Source: Kaistella antarctica (GTDB lineage Bacteria > Bacteroidota > Bacteroidia > Flavobacteriales > Weeksellaceae). Taken from it: a stretch of 64,000 nucleotides of DNA. Both the position numbers and the translations under genes were made by a program. A model generated the notes under the pieces. It was given only the letters and a program-made list of their open reading frames with translations, was not told where the DNA came from and searched no databases. Positions 45,215-53,820 of this stretch are shown here, in pieces (position 1 is the stretch's first letter; every line of letters starts with the position of its first letter). The stretch spans positions 744,001-808,000 of the forward strand of contig NZ_FOIX01000001.1 of NCBI RefSeq assembly GCF_900109615.1, in the 5' to 3' direction.

Positions 45215-45839
45215 TTTTCTTTTGATGCTTACTTTTGGTCAGAAAAAGCAAGATTCTTTAGAAGTAGAATGGAAATATGAACCTAATTTTTTAGTTGGTT
45301 TCGATGTTTTGAATGTGGGGGTTGCAGCCTTTTCAGATCGTCAATTATTTCAGGGATTTGTTTCTTCTAAGGTTAAAGGTAATTGGTATGCGACTGCTGA
45401 TGCTGGCTTTGAAAAAAATATTTATGAAAAGAACGGTTATGATGCCGCCGCAAGTGGGCCGTTCCTAAAGTTAGGCGCGCTTTATATGTTAGCCAACGAT
45501 TTGGATAATCCGATGAATGGCTTTTTTATTGGTGGAAAAGCCGCGGGTTCTTTTTATAATCAAGAATACAAAGCGGTTCCTATTCGTGGTTTTGGCGGAA
45601 GTGATTTTTCACAAGCCTTCGAAAAATCTTCACAAAGTTCTTATTGGATGGAACTGAACATTGGCGGAAGAGTTCAGTTTTTTGATTCTCCGTTTTTTAT
45701 TGAAGCGACTATTCAACCAAAATACTTAGTGTTTACTACAACACAAGATGACATTAAACCCATGATTGTACCAGGATTTGGGAAAAGTTCTGCGAAATTT
45801 AATCTTGGTTTTTCCTGGAATATTGCCTATTCATTTTAA
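45180..45839 (+). CDS. DUF6048-like outer-membrane protein
   Basis: The product (about 219 residues from the ATG at 45180; an ATG at 45168 is also possible) has a signal peptide ending LLMLTFGQ. The body is beta-rich with alternating residues and aromatic girdles, as in small outer-membrane barrels: WYATADAGFEKNIY, GFFIGGKAAGSFYNQEY, SYWMELNIGGRVQFF, and KFNLGFSWNIAYSF, which ends in Phe. The family name DUF6048 is from memory. It overlaps the upstream lipoprotein, so the two are probably one complex or pathway. Confidence 0.78.
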   Translation: MKAKRIFTFFFSFLLMLTFGQKKQDSLEVEWKYEPNFLVGFDVLNVGVAAFSDRQLFQGFVSSKVKGNWYATADAGFEKNIYEKNGYDAAASGPFLKLGALYMLANDLDNPMNGFFIGGKAAGSFYNQEYKAVPIRGFGGSDFSQAFEKSSQSSYWMELNIGGRVQFFDSPFFIEATIQPKYLVFTTTQDDIKPMIVPGFGKSSAKFNLGFSWNIAYSF

Positions 45840-45849
45840 AGTCAAAGAA

Positions 45850-45874
45850 TTAAAAACCTATTTTTAGTTTTTAA
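45850..45874 (+). terminator. Weak terminator after the DUF6048-like gene
   Basis: TTAAAAAC pairs with GTTTTTAA around a 9-base loop. The remainder of this 250-base spacer holds the promoter at 46033 and no gene. Confidence 0.5.
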
Positions 45875-46032
45875 TCTGATATTCACTTTTAATTATCTTT
45901 AAAGGTTTTCAATTTTGTTTATTATTACGTCATACGTGTAAAACAGCCTATTAATTTACGAATGTGTTAATTTGTTGTGGTAATAAATAACGATTGGTTT
46001 GTAAATTAAGTGATTTTTTACCGTTTTAAATT

Positions 46033-46062
46033 TTGATAAAAGTTTGTTTAATGGTAGATTTG
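46033..46062 (+). promoter_or_regulatory. Promoter of the reprolysin-type protease gene
   Basis: TTG at 46033-46035 and TAGATTTG at 46055-46062 are 19 bases apart, the same spacing as at 3571 and 30550. Confidence 0.8.
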
Positions 46063-46089
46063 ACTGATATTGAATAAAAAATCAGTCCA

Positions 46090-48984
46090 ATGAAGAAAAT
46101 TTTTACCAGCTTAATCTGCGGGTTTTTGACCACTACTATGTTTGGTCAGTGGAGCCCGACCTCCATGACAGGAGAAAAATTGAGACCTGAAACTCAGGTC
46201 AAAAATTATTACACTTTAGATCTCAATTTGTTGCAAACCCAATTAAATGGAGCAACCGAAGCGGGCAAAGGAAATAAACCAGTAATCATCAATCTACCGA
46301 CATTGAATGGGAAGATTGAAAAGTTTGCCGTTTACAGCGCACCAGTTGTGGCCAAGACGCTTGCAGAAAAATACCAACTACAGTCTTATGCTGGAGTTAG
46401 TGTAGATGACGCTAACAAATCTGTTCGTTTCAGTTTGGCGCCAAATGATTTTCAGTCAATGGTTTTCAGCGATGGAAATTATGAATTTATTGAACCTCAA
46501 AATAAGTCTAAATCGGTTTATGGCGTTTTCCCGAAAACAAACCGAACTGGTAAAGCGTTTGAATGTTCTACCGTAGAAAGTTATGCTAGCAAAGCAGAAT
46601 TGGAAGAATTCAGACTAAACAATACTGCGACGCCTACCAATGTTTTTAATAAAAACAGTGATCAGAAATTTCGCACCTATCGATTAGCGATTTCTGTGAC
46701 TGGTGAATATACCGTTTTCTTTGGCGGTGTGCCACAGGCTTTGGCGGCGATTAATGCTACGATGACCAGAGTTAATGGCGTGTTCGAAAAGGATTTTGCA
46801 ATTAGAATGATTTTGCAGGATTTCCCAGAACTAATTTATACTGATCCGATTAAAGATCCTTACAGTGCAGCTGGCGCAGGAGCAGGCGGAGCTTGGAGTC
46901 TTGAACTTCAGCGAAACTTAACTGCTGTAATCGGAAATGCTGCGTACGATATCGGTCACTTATTTGGTCGCTCAGGTGGCGGTGGAAGTGCTGGAGATAT
47001 CGGAAATGTATGTAGAAATCCATCTGGTACTAGTGATGGTACCGCGAAAGGTTCGGCATTTACGTCCCCAGGATCAGGTGATCCAGTAGGAGATAATTTC
47101 GATATTGATTATGTTGCTCATGAAATGGGTCATCAATTCGGAGCCGATCATACCTTTTCTCACGCTTTGCATGGTGCCCCCAATAATAGCGCTCATATGG
47201 AGCCGGGTTCTGGATCTACTATCATGAGTTATGCTGGGATTACCAATTCAAATGTACAGTTGCATTCTGATCCTTACTTTTTGGTAAGGAGTATCGAACA
47301 AGTACAAACATATGTCAACACGCAAAGCTGTGATGTCAATACAGCGATTACCAATACGCCACCTGTAATTTCAGCAATGGCCAGCAAAACAATACCGAAA
47401 GGAACTGCTTTTGTGTTAACGGCTGATGCTACTGATGCCGAAAATGATCCGCTTACTTATACGTGGGAAGAATATGACCGTGCAACTTCTGCCGTAACTA
47501 CGGTTACAGGTAATAACTTGACGGGTGCAAAGTTTAGATCATTGCCTGGAACTTCTAGTCCTTCTAGATATTTCCCTAAATTATCATTAGTTCTAAACGG
47601 AACTTTATCGAGCGCGGCTGATTGGGAAGCAGTTTCAAATATTGCCAGAACAACCAATTTTAGAGTTACTGTAAGAGACAATAATCCTAACGTTGCTCAG
47701 CAACAAACGTCGATTGGTGTTCAAAATCTTACCGTTGGAGCTGCGGGACCTTTTAAAATTACAAGCACTAAAGTTTTTAATAATGCTCCAGGACCATTAA
47801 CTTGGGACGTAGTAGGAACGAATGCTGCTCCTTATGATGTGTCTGATGTAAAAATTGATTACACTCTAGACAATGGAGTAACGTGGACGGTCTTATCTGC
47901 ATCTACGCCTAACGATGGATCGGAAGACTTCAGTTTCGCATCAATTCCAACCAATACTGCTTTGAAAATTAGAATTTCTGCAATCGGAAATGTCTTTTAT
48001 GCAGTGGCTCCAGTTACAGTATCTGCAATTGTTAATTGTGACGGTACAGCGCCCGCAGGTGTTGCTGTTTCTGCAATTACGAACGCTTCTGCAAACGTAA
48101 ACTGGGGTCCTATCGCAAATGCAACGTACAAAGTTAGATACAGAAAAGTGTCTGAGCCAACTTGGATTATGGCTGATGCTCCTACCAATACTTATGCAAT
48201 CGTAGGTTTGACTGAAGGTACCAATTATGAAGTTCAGGTTGCCGCGGTTTGTACTGGGACAACTGGTGCTTATTCAGCATCTGCTAATTTCACCACAACT
48301 GTTCCAACTTATTGTGCAGCTGGTTCTACTGCAACTAGTTTTGAGAAAATATCGAATGTGCAATTTGCTAACATTAATAAAAGTTCTACCAGTACGGCAG
48401 GTTATGAAGACTTTACGGCAGTAAGTGGAAATGTAATTAAAGGAACTTCTTATCCTTTCACCGCAACGAGTACCAATTCGTATGCAGCTGATGAAATAAG
48501 AGTCTGGATCGATTTTAATGGAGATAAGAATTTTGACAATAACGAACTGGTTTTTGTTTCCGATATTAAAAAATCGCCTTGGACTGGTAGTATTGCAATC
48601 CCTGCTGATGCTAAAACTGGTCCGACCAGAATGAGAGTTAGACTACATGATACTAGTATTGGTCCGAATAGCTCTGCTTGTGGCAATTCTAGTTATGGTC
48701 AGGTAGAAGATTATACTATAGAGATTGGTGGTCTTGCTGTAGGTGAAAGTGTAAATCAGGTAAACAACGTTCAAGTATACCCGAATCCAGCTACAGACAT
48801 TCTTAATATTACCAAGGTGAGCGACAAAGCAACTTACACAATTTACAGCATGAGCGGTCAGACTGTGAATAAAGGTAAAGTTGTTAATAATAAAGTACAA
48901 GTTTCGCAATTGCAGAAAGGAGTTTACATTATTGCAGTTGATAACAACGGCGAACTGAGCAAAGTGAAATTTATCAAAAAATAA
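46090..48984 (+). CDS. Secreted reprolysin-type zinc metalloprotease with T9SS sorting domain
   Basis: The 964-residue product has a signal peptide (MKKIFTSLICGFLTTTMFGQ), a propeptide-like region, and a metzincin domain with HEMGHQFGADH (zinc ligands His344, His348 and His354, catalytic Glu345). Ig-like and fibronectin III domains follow (about 425-735). A GEVED-type domain (VWIDFNGDKNFDNNELVF, about 785-880) comes next. The final part NNVQVYPNPATDILNITKVS to KVKFIKK is a type A T9SS C-terminal sorting domain. It should be exported by Sec, then by T9SS to the surface or medium, to cleave proteins. The substrate is unknown. Confidence 0.93.
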   Translation: MKKIFTSLICGFLTTTMFGQWSPTSMTGEKLRPETQVKNYYTLDLNLLQTQLNGATEAGKGNKPVIINLPTLNGKIEKFAVYSAPVVAKTLAEKYQLQSYAGVSVDDANKSVRFSLAPNDFQSMVFSDGNYEFIEPQNKSKSVYGVFPKTNRTGKAFECSTVESYASKAELEEFRLNNTATPTNVFNKNSDQKFRTYRLAISVTGEYTVFFGGVPQALAAINATMTRVNGVFEKDFAIRMILQDFPELIYTDPIKDPYSAAGAGAGGAWSLELQRNLTAVIGNAAYDIGHLFGRSGGGGSAGDIGNVCRNPSGTSDGTAKGSAFTSPGSGDPVGDNFDIDYVAHEMGHQFGADHTFSHALHGAPNNSAHMEPGSGSTIMSYAGITNSNVQLHSDPYFLVRSIEQVQTYVNTQSCDVNTAITNTPPVISAMASKTIPKGTAFVLTADATDAENDPLTYTWEEYDRATSAVTTVTGNNLTGAKFRSLPGTSSPSRYFPKLSLVLNGTLSSAADWEAVSNIARTTNFRVTVRDNNPNVAQQQTSIGVQNLTVGAAGPFKITSTKVFNNAPGPLTWDVVGTNAAPYDVSDVKIDYTLDNGVTWTVLSASTPNDGSEDFSFASIPTNTALKIRISAIGNVFYAVAPVTVSAIVNCDGTAPAGVAVSAITNASANVNWGPIANATYKVRYRKVSEPTWIMADAPTNTYAIVGLTEGTNYEVQVAAVCTGTTGAYSASANFTTTVPTYCAAGSTATSFEKISNVQFANINKSSTSTAGYEDFTAVSGNVIKGTSYPFTATSTNSYAADEIRVWIDFNGDKNFDNNELVFVSDIKKSPWTGSIAIPADAKTGPTRMRVRLHDTSIGPNSSACGNSSYGQVEDYTIEIGGLAVGESVNQVNNVQVYPNPATDILNITKVSDKATYTIYSMSGQTVNKGKVVNNKVQVSQLQKGVYIIAVDNNGELSKVKFIKK

Positions 48985-49003
48985 GACTTCACTTATATAA
49001 TGA

Positions 49004-49038
49004 TAATCCCCGGGAAATTTCCTGGGGATTTTTGTTTT
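49004..49038 (+). terminator. Terminator after the protease gene
   Basis: AATCCCCGGGAAA pairs with TTTCCTGGGGATT (one mismatch) and is followed by a T-rich run. Confidence 0.87.
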
Positions 49039-49162
49039 TAACTATTGCATAATAGAATTGAAATCTATTAACATTTATTTTGAGGCTTTAACCAAACTTT
49101 AACCATGATTTATTGTCTAAACAAGAATTATTAGTTAAAAATTCATTTATTTTGCGCACTGT

Positions 49163-49954
49163 ATGAGGAAGCTTTTTTTACTGCTCACTTTTTTTATTTT
49201 AATTAAAGTTGAGGCCCAATTTTTTTCTGGAGAAATCTTAATTAGAGACAAGTCAATCTACTATCTCAATCAAGTATATGTAACGAATATTACCGCTCAG
49301 AAAACCGTCTACACGGATTACTTTGGCACTTTCAAAATCCCGGCAAAACCTGGAGATGTCATTCGCTTTACTTCTATTGTAACCGATAGAAAAGATGTTG
49401 CAGTTACAGCAGACCAATTAGAGACGGGTAAAAATATTGTTGAGTTAAAGATTGCTTACTACGATATACAGGAAGTCGTAATCAGTAAATTTAAACCAAC
49501 TGGAAATTTACGTAAAGATGTAACTTCTTTAAAAACGGGAGAAAAAGCTTTGGCACTACAAAAAGTAATCGGGCTTCCCGTTCCGAAGGGGGATGGCACT
49601 TCGCCGCAGTTGCCGGTAGCAGGATTTAATGGTGGCGGACTAACCTTTAACTTAGAAAGTATTTTTGATATTCTTTCTGGCGAGCGAAAAAAGCAAGAAC
49701 GCGCGCAACAGTATGAAAAGATGAATCTTGCTGTTAGTAATATTAAAAACTATTATGGCGAAGCATATTTTGCCAATCTTAAAATACCCGTCAATTTAAT
49801 CGATAACTTTTTACAGTTCGTCTATTCTTCCGATAATATTAGTACTTATGTTCAGACTAATAATTACGAAGCGGTTGGAATTTACATTGATAAATACTTA
49901 CCCATCTATCAGCGAAGGTTGAAAAACTCCAGTTTAATGAGTGAGCTTAAGTAA
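49163..49954 (+). CDS. Exported protein with carboxypeptidase-like regulatory domain
   Basis: The 263-residue product has a signal peptide ending IKVEAQ. Next is a CarboxypepD_reg-like beta-sandwich (about 20-105) with KSIYYLNQVYVTNITAQKTV, YTDYFGTFKIPAKPGDVIRF and YDIQEVVISKF, as seen at the start of TonB-dependent receptors. The rest is helical, with LPVAGFNGGGLTFNLESIFD and KKQERAQQYEKMN. No TonB barrel follows. It may be an outer-membrane accessory protein; the function is unknown. Confidence 0.8.
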   Translation: MRKLFLLLTFFILIKVEAQFFSGEILIRDKSIYYLNQVYVTNITAQKTVYTDYFGTFKIPAKPGDVIRFTSIVTDRKDVAVTADQLETGKNIVELKIAYYDIQEVVISKFKPTGNLRKDVTSLKTGEKALALQKVIGLPVPKGDGTSPQLPVAGFNGGGLTFNLESIFDILSGERKKQERAQQYEKMNLAVSNIKNYYGEAYFANLKIPVNLIDNFLQFVYSSDNISTYVQTNNYEAVGIYIDKYLPIYQRRLKNSSLMSELK

Positions 49955-50017
49955 TAAAGCCGATCTTCATTTTATATTTACTATTTTACATTTTAACTAT
50001 CCTATAAATAAGCAAAC

Positions 50018-50863
50018 ATGTATTTCGACTTTAAAAATATCAGAGGACTTCGATTATCATCGATCATTGTAATCTTCAGATTTAATAAAATAATAGCAAA
50101 GCAAATATTTTTTATATTACTATTGTTCTGCTCATCTCTAAATTTATCAGCTCAGCAGAAAGGTAAAGACTTTAGTAAAATTATGCAAAGTACCAGCATT
50201 TATGAGATAGATGCTTATCTGCGGATTGCACATCCTGATGATCCGAAAAGGTCAATTCTAAAACCACGTTTGATTAAAATGCTGAAAGAATACATTAGAA
50301 CTGCTCATCCTGCAGATTCCAGAGTTGTTGATTTTCAAGAGAAAATTGCCTTGCTGAGAAGAAAATCTTCTACCAGAATCAGTTATGTAGAGATGTCTGA
50401 AAATATCAGACAGAAACAAATTGCAAAATATCAGGCAGACTTAGAAGCGGTAAGAAAAGGGGAGAATGCTGGTAGCTCACAAGCACTACAAGAAGAAATT
50501 TTCGTGAAATCCTCTACTCTAGGTGCTGCAGAACAAGAGGAATTCAAGATGTTAATGACACAAAGCGCCGCAGAACACAAAAATAAAACGGTAAACATTT
50601 TGAATTCCCTTTTTGATAACGATCCTAATAGCAAAGAAAGCATTGTTTTAATAGAAAATAAATCAGATTGCAATATGATTGTACGGATCGAAGGAGTTGG
50701 CAGATCCATGTACCGTCTACCAGTGGCTTCAAAGACAGAGAATTCCATTGTGGTAGCAAAAGGTAATTATCTATTCTCAAGTAATGTTTGCGGTGCGCAG
50801 TATGCGTCGCAGAAGTCAGTTCATAAAGCCATTATGGTTTCTCTAAATAATCCGGGCAAATAG
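50018..50863 (+). CDS. DUF6759-like exported protein
   Basis: The 281-residue product has an extended N-terminus followed by a hydrophobic segment ending SSLNLSAQQKG, which I take as a signal peptide. A helical region with AHPDDPKRS and AHPADSRVV repeats follows, and a C-terminal domain of about 90 residues reads LIENKSDCNMIVRIEG, RLPVASKTENSIVVAKGNY and FSSNVCGAQYASQKSV. The last domain matches a flavobacterial family I know as DUF6759. Two Cys in this domain may form a disulfide. The start codon is uncertain, since few Met residues lie in the early part. Confidence 0.78.
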   Translation: MYFDFKNIRGLRLSSIIVIFRFNKIIAKQIFFILLLFCSSLNLSAQQKGKDFSKIMQSTSIYEIDAYLRIAHPDDPKRSILKPRLIKMLKEYIRTAHPADSRVVDFQEKIALLRRKSSTRISYVEMSENIRQKQIAKYQADLEAVRKGENAGSSQALQEEIFVKSSTLGAAEQEEFKMLMTQSAAEHKNKTVNILNSLFDNDPNSKESIVLIENKSDCNMIVRIEGVGRSMYRLPVASKTENSIVVAKGNYLFSSNVCGAQYASQKSVHKAIMVSLNNPGK

Positions 50864-50912
50864 TTCAATATTTATTTTCACATTTTTAAAAAGATAAGAA
50901 AATTATTTTAAC

Positions 50913-50920
50913 TAATTTTG
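50913..50920 (+). promoter_or_regulatory. -7 box for trmB
   Basis: TAATTTTG matches TAnnTTTG, 19 bases before the ATG. The upstream element was not found. Confidence 0.45.
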
Positions 50921-50939
50921 AGCGCTTTTCTAAAAAAAT

Positions 50940-51614
50940 ATGGGTAAAAATAAAATGGCAAGATTTGCCGAAAACAAAATACTTCCGAACGTTTTTCAAC
51001 CAACCAGAGCCGAGGCTTTAGCAGATTTTCATCTAAAAGGAAAATGGCGACGAGAGGTTTTTAAAAATGATAATCCAATCGTTTTAGAATTAGGTTGCGG
51101 AAAGGGTGAGTATTCTGTAGGTTTAGGACGGGCTTTCCCAGAAAAAAACTTTATCGGTATTGATATCAAAGGAGCCAGATTTTGGTTTGGAGCCAAAGAT
51201 GCCATTGATAATAATCTGAATAATGTAGCTTTTCTAAGAACTCAGATTGAATTGATCGATCATTTTTTTGACGAAGATGAGGTTGATGAAATCTGGATTA
51301 CTTTCCCAGATCCTCAAATTAAATACCGACGGACCAAACACCGAATGACGCATCCTGATTTCCTGGAACGTTATAAAAAAATTCTGAAGAAAGATGGAAT
51401 CATGCATTTAAAAACGGATTCAGAGTTTTTACATGGCTACACTTTAGGATTGCTTCAAGGATTAGGAAAAGAAATTATGTTTGCCAATCACGATATTTAC
51501 GGGGCTCCAGAATTCGATCCAGAAACGCCACTATTGAGAGAGATTAAAACCTATTACGAAGGTTTGTTTGAAGCAAAAGGTAAAACGATTACGTATATCA
51601 AATTTAGAATATGA
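50940..51614 (+). CDS. trmB: tRNA (guanine-46-N7)-methyltransferase
   Basis: TrmB adds a methyl group to G46 in the variable loop of tRNAs. The 224-residue product has the SAM motif VLELGCGKGEYSVGLGRAFP, IGIDIKGARFWFGAKDA, and the catalytic and tRNA-binding part WITFPDPQIKYRRTKHRMTH. The length is normal for the family. It is convergent with rpsB, with a shared bidirectional terminator in between. Confidence 0.95.
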   Translation: MGKNKMARFAENKILPNVFQPTRAEALADFHLKGKWRREVFKNDNPIVLELGCGKGEYSVGLGRAFPEKNFIGIDIKGARFWFGAKDAIDNNLNNVAFLRTQIELIDHFFDEDEVDEIWITFPDPQIKYRRTKHRMTHPDFLERYKKILKKDGIMHLKTDSEFLHGYTLGLLQGLGKEIMFANHDIYGAPEFDPETPLLREIKTYYEGLFEAKGKTITYIKFRI

Positions 51615-51647
51615 GGAAGAAAATAGATCTTTCATCACAAAGCACAA

Positions 51648-51683
51648 AAAAAGGTTCAGAATTAATTCTGAACCTTTTCTATA
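51648..51683. terminator. Bidirectional terminator between trmB and rpsB
   Basis: AAAGGTTCAGAATT and AATTCTGAACCTTT form a perfect 14-base stem, with A and T runs on the two sides, serving both converging genes. Confidence 0.88.
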
Positions 51684-51697
51684 TTTAAGATAAAATC

Positions 51698-52480
51698 TTA
51701 TTCTGCAGCCGGAGCTGGAGCTTCAGAAATAAAATCTGCGTCAGCATCTGCTGAAACTTTTTCTCCTTCTTCTTTAGATTTTTCTTTATCTGCTTTTCTT
51801 TGAGATAAACCGTCTTTGATAGAAGCTGAAACTACGCTCAACAACATATCAATTGATTTAGAAGCATCATCGTTTCCTGGAATAACGTACTCAACTTTTC
51901 TTGGGTCAGAGTTCGTATCAACGATAGCGAAAATTGGAATTCCCAGTTTTTTCGCTTCAGTAACTGCGATGTGTTCTTTCATAATATCAACAACAAAAAG
52001 TGCTGATGGAAGACGAACCATGTCAGAGATTGAACCTAAGTTTTTCTCCAAGTTCGCTCTTTGACGATCAACCTGTAGTCTTTCTTTTTTAGATAAAGTT
52101 TCGAAAGTTCCGTCTTTCTTCATTTTATCAATGTGGTTCATTTTCTTAACAGCTTTACGAATGGTAACAAAGTTTGTTAACATTCCTCCTGGCCATCTTT
52201 CTGTAATATAAGGCATATTAAGTTCTGCAGCATATTTCGCTACTACTTCTTTCGCTTGCTTTTTAGTCGCTACGAAAAGAACTTTTTTACCTGCAGAAGT
52301 AATTTTTTCTAAAGCTGAACAAGCTTCGTCTAATTTTACTGCTGTTTTATGTAGGTCGATGATGTGAATACCATTCTTCTCCATAAAAATGTATGGAGCC
52401 ATATTTGGATTCCACTTTCTGGTCATGTGACCAAAGTGTACTCCTGCCTCTAAAAGGTCTTTAACATTTGCTTTTGCCAT
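51698..52480 (-). CDS. rpsB: 30S ribosomal protein S2
   Basis: S2 binds late at the 30S head-body junction. The 260-residue product starts MAKANVKDLLEAGVHFGHMT, then has NPNMAPYIFMEKNGIHIIDL, TERWPGGMLTNFVTIRKAVK and the C-terminal VDTNSDPRKVEYVIPGNDDA. About 25 extra residues (Glu, Ala, Asp and Pro) end the protein. tsf, which normally follows rpsB, is not here; a terminator and convergent trmB follow. The 165-base spacer to rpsI upstream may be an rpsB leader; no promoter was found. Confidence 0.98.
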   Translation of the reverse strand: MAKANVKDLLEAGVHFGHMTRKWNPNMAPYIFMEKNGIHIIDLHKTAVKLDEACSALEKITSAGKKVLFVATKKQAKEVVAKYAAELNMPYITERWPGGMLTNFVTIRKAVKKMNHIDKMKKDGTFETLSKKERLQVDRQRANLEKNLGSISDMVRLPSALFVVDIMKEHIAVTEAKKLGIPIFAIVDTNSDPRKVEYVIPGNDDASKSIDMLLSVVSASIKDGLSQRKADKEKSKEEGEKVSADADADFISEAPAPAAE

Positions 52481-52645
52481 GTCTCTTTTTTGTTTTTAGT
52501 TTACGTGCCGCTTTATGCAATCAACAATTTCTTTAGATGGGAGAAATGTTTGGGTGCTAAACTAACGGGGCATTTTGTGATTAATAATAGAATAAAGAGT
52601 GAGGAAATAAAATCTCCCAGCTCTTTCCAAAAATCTCGTCTTGTA

Positions 52646-53032
52646 TTAACGTTTCGAGAATTGGAATTTCTTTCTTGCTTTTTTCTGACCTGGTTTCTTT
52701 CTTTCTACCATTCTTGCGTCTCTCGTAAGCAATCCGTGTGGCTTCAAAAGCAAACGGTTTTCTTCGTTGATTTCGCACATGGCTCTAGAAATAGCGAGTC
52801 TGATTGCTTCAGCCTGACCAGTAATTCCACCACCAAAAACATTCACAGTTACGTCATACTGACCTACTGCTTCTGTTAATAAAAATGGTTGATTCACTTT
52901 GTAAACTAAAACGTCAGTTCCAAAGTATTCCTTAGAATCCTTTTTGTTTATCGTGATCACACCAGTACCTGGTCTCACGTAAACTCTTGCAACAGAAGTT
53001 TTTCTTCTTCCGATTTTATGAACTATTGACAT
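52646..53032 (-). CDS. rpsI: 30S ribosomal protein S9
   Basis: S9 reaches with its C-terminal tail to the P-site tRNA. The 128-residue product has [40 protein letters not shown] and the ending [13 protein letters not shown] with the final Lys-Arg that contacts tRNA. It is 5 bases after rplM, the usual partner. Confidence 0.98.
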   Translation of the reverse strand: MSIVHKIGRRKTSVARVYVRPGTGVITINKKDSKEYFGTDVLVYKVNQPFLLTEAVGQYDVTVNVFGGGITGQAEAIRLAISRAMCEINEENRLLLKPHGLLTRDARMVERKKPGQKKARKKFQFSKR

Positions 53033-53037
53033 ATTAA

Positions 53038-53529
53038 TTATTTGAATTCGTTAATATTAATTACTTTCGGCTGCTGAGCTTCATGTTTATGTTCAGTTCC
53101 TTCATATAAATAAAGATTCTTGAACAATTGATTCCCTAATTTAGTTTTTGGAATCATTCCTTTTACAGATTTTTCCAATACTTTCAAAGAATCTTTCTTT
53201 TGAAGTTCGAGCGCAGTCATTGACTTTTGACCGCCTGGATACCCAGTATGCCAAATGTAAGTTTTGTCAGCCCACTTGTTTCCAGAAAGGGTAATTTTTC
53301 CAGCATTCAAAACGATTACATTATCTCCGCAGTCTGCGTGAGGTGTAAAATTCGTTTTGTGCTTCCCTCTCAAAATCTTTGCAACCTTAGAAGCTAATCT
53401 TCCTAAAGGTTGTCCTTCAGCGTCTACCACAACCCATTCTTTGTTAGCGGTAGCTTTGTTAGCTGAGACGGTTTTGTAACTTAATGTATTCACACTTTTT
53501 CGTTTACGATTAAACATAATTTTCCCCAA
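53038..53529 (-). CDS. rplM: 50S ribosomal protein L13
   Basis: L13 is an early 50S assembly protein. The 163-residue product has the core motif [38 protein letters not shown] and [20 protein letters not shown] with [10 protein letters not shown]. About 10-15 extra residues extend the N-terminus compared with the common 142-residue form. A TACCTTTG box (plus strand 53540-53547) lies upstream on the minus strand. Confidence 0.97.
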   Translation of the reverse strand: MGKIMFNRKRKSVNTLSYKTVSANKATANKEWVVVDAEGQPLGRLASKVAKILRGKHKTNFTPHADCGDNVIVLNAGKITLSGNKWADKTYIWHTGYPGGQKSMTALELQKKDSLKVLEKSVKGMIPKTKLGNQLFKNLYLYEGTEHKHEAQQPKVININEFK

Positions 53530-53539
53530 AACGGGTGTG

Positions 53540-53547
53540 CAAAGGTA
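53540..53547 (-). promoter_or_regulatory. -7 box for rplM-rpsI-rpsB
   Basis: Read on the minus strand this is TACCTTTG, matching TAnnTTTG, 10 bases before the rplM start codon. No TTG was found at about 19 bases further upstream. Confidence 0.6.
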
Positions 53548-53798
53548 GCGATTATTTTTCTATCTGAAAATATTTATTGAAAATATATTTGATGGTTTTC
53601 GTAAATATATAAAAACAACTTGTCTATCTCTTCGGTTGGAAATTAAAATCTATTTTCAAATTTCTAATTATTGCTTTCCAATCAGTTAGTTTTAAAAGAA
53701 ACCAAATCCCCTTAAATAAAGATATTTTGACTTTATATAATAGAACATATTTCATATTTAAATCAAGTGATAAATTCTATATCGATTTTTATTTCCCC

Positions 53799-53806
53799 TA
53801 AATTTG
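53799..53806 (+). promoter_or_regulatory. -7 box for the CotH-family gene
   Basis: TAAATTTG matches TAnnTTTG, 14 bases before the ATG. No TTG at the expected distance. Confidence 0.5.
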
Positions 53807-53820
53807 ATTAAAATTATTAA

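Noticed and set aside
52490-52879. 129-residue plus-strand frame
   Set aside because: It overlaps rpsI in antisense and its composition (Cys/Phe/Ser-rich) is typical of a shadow frame.
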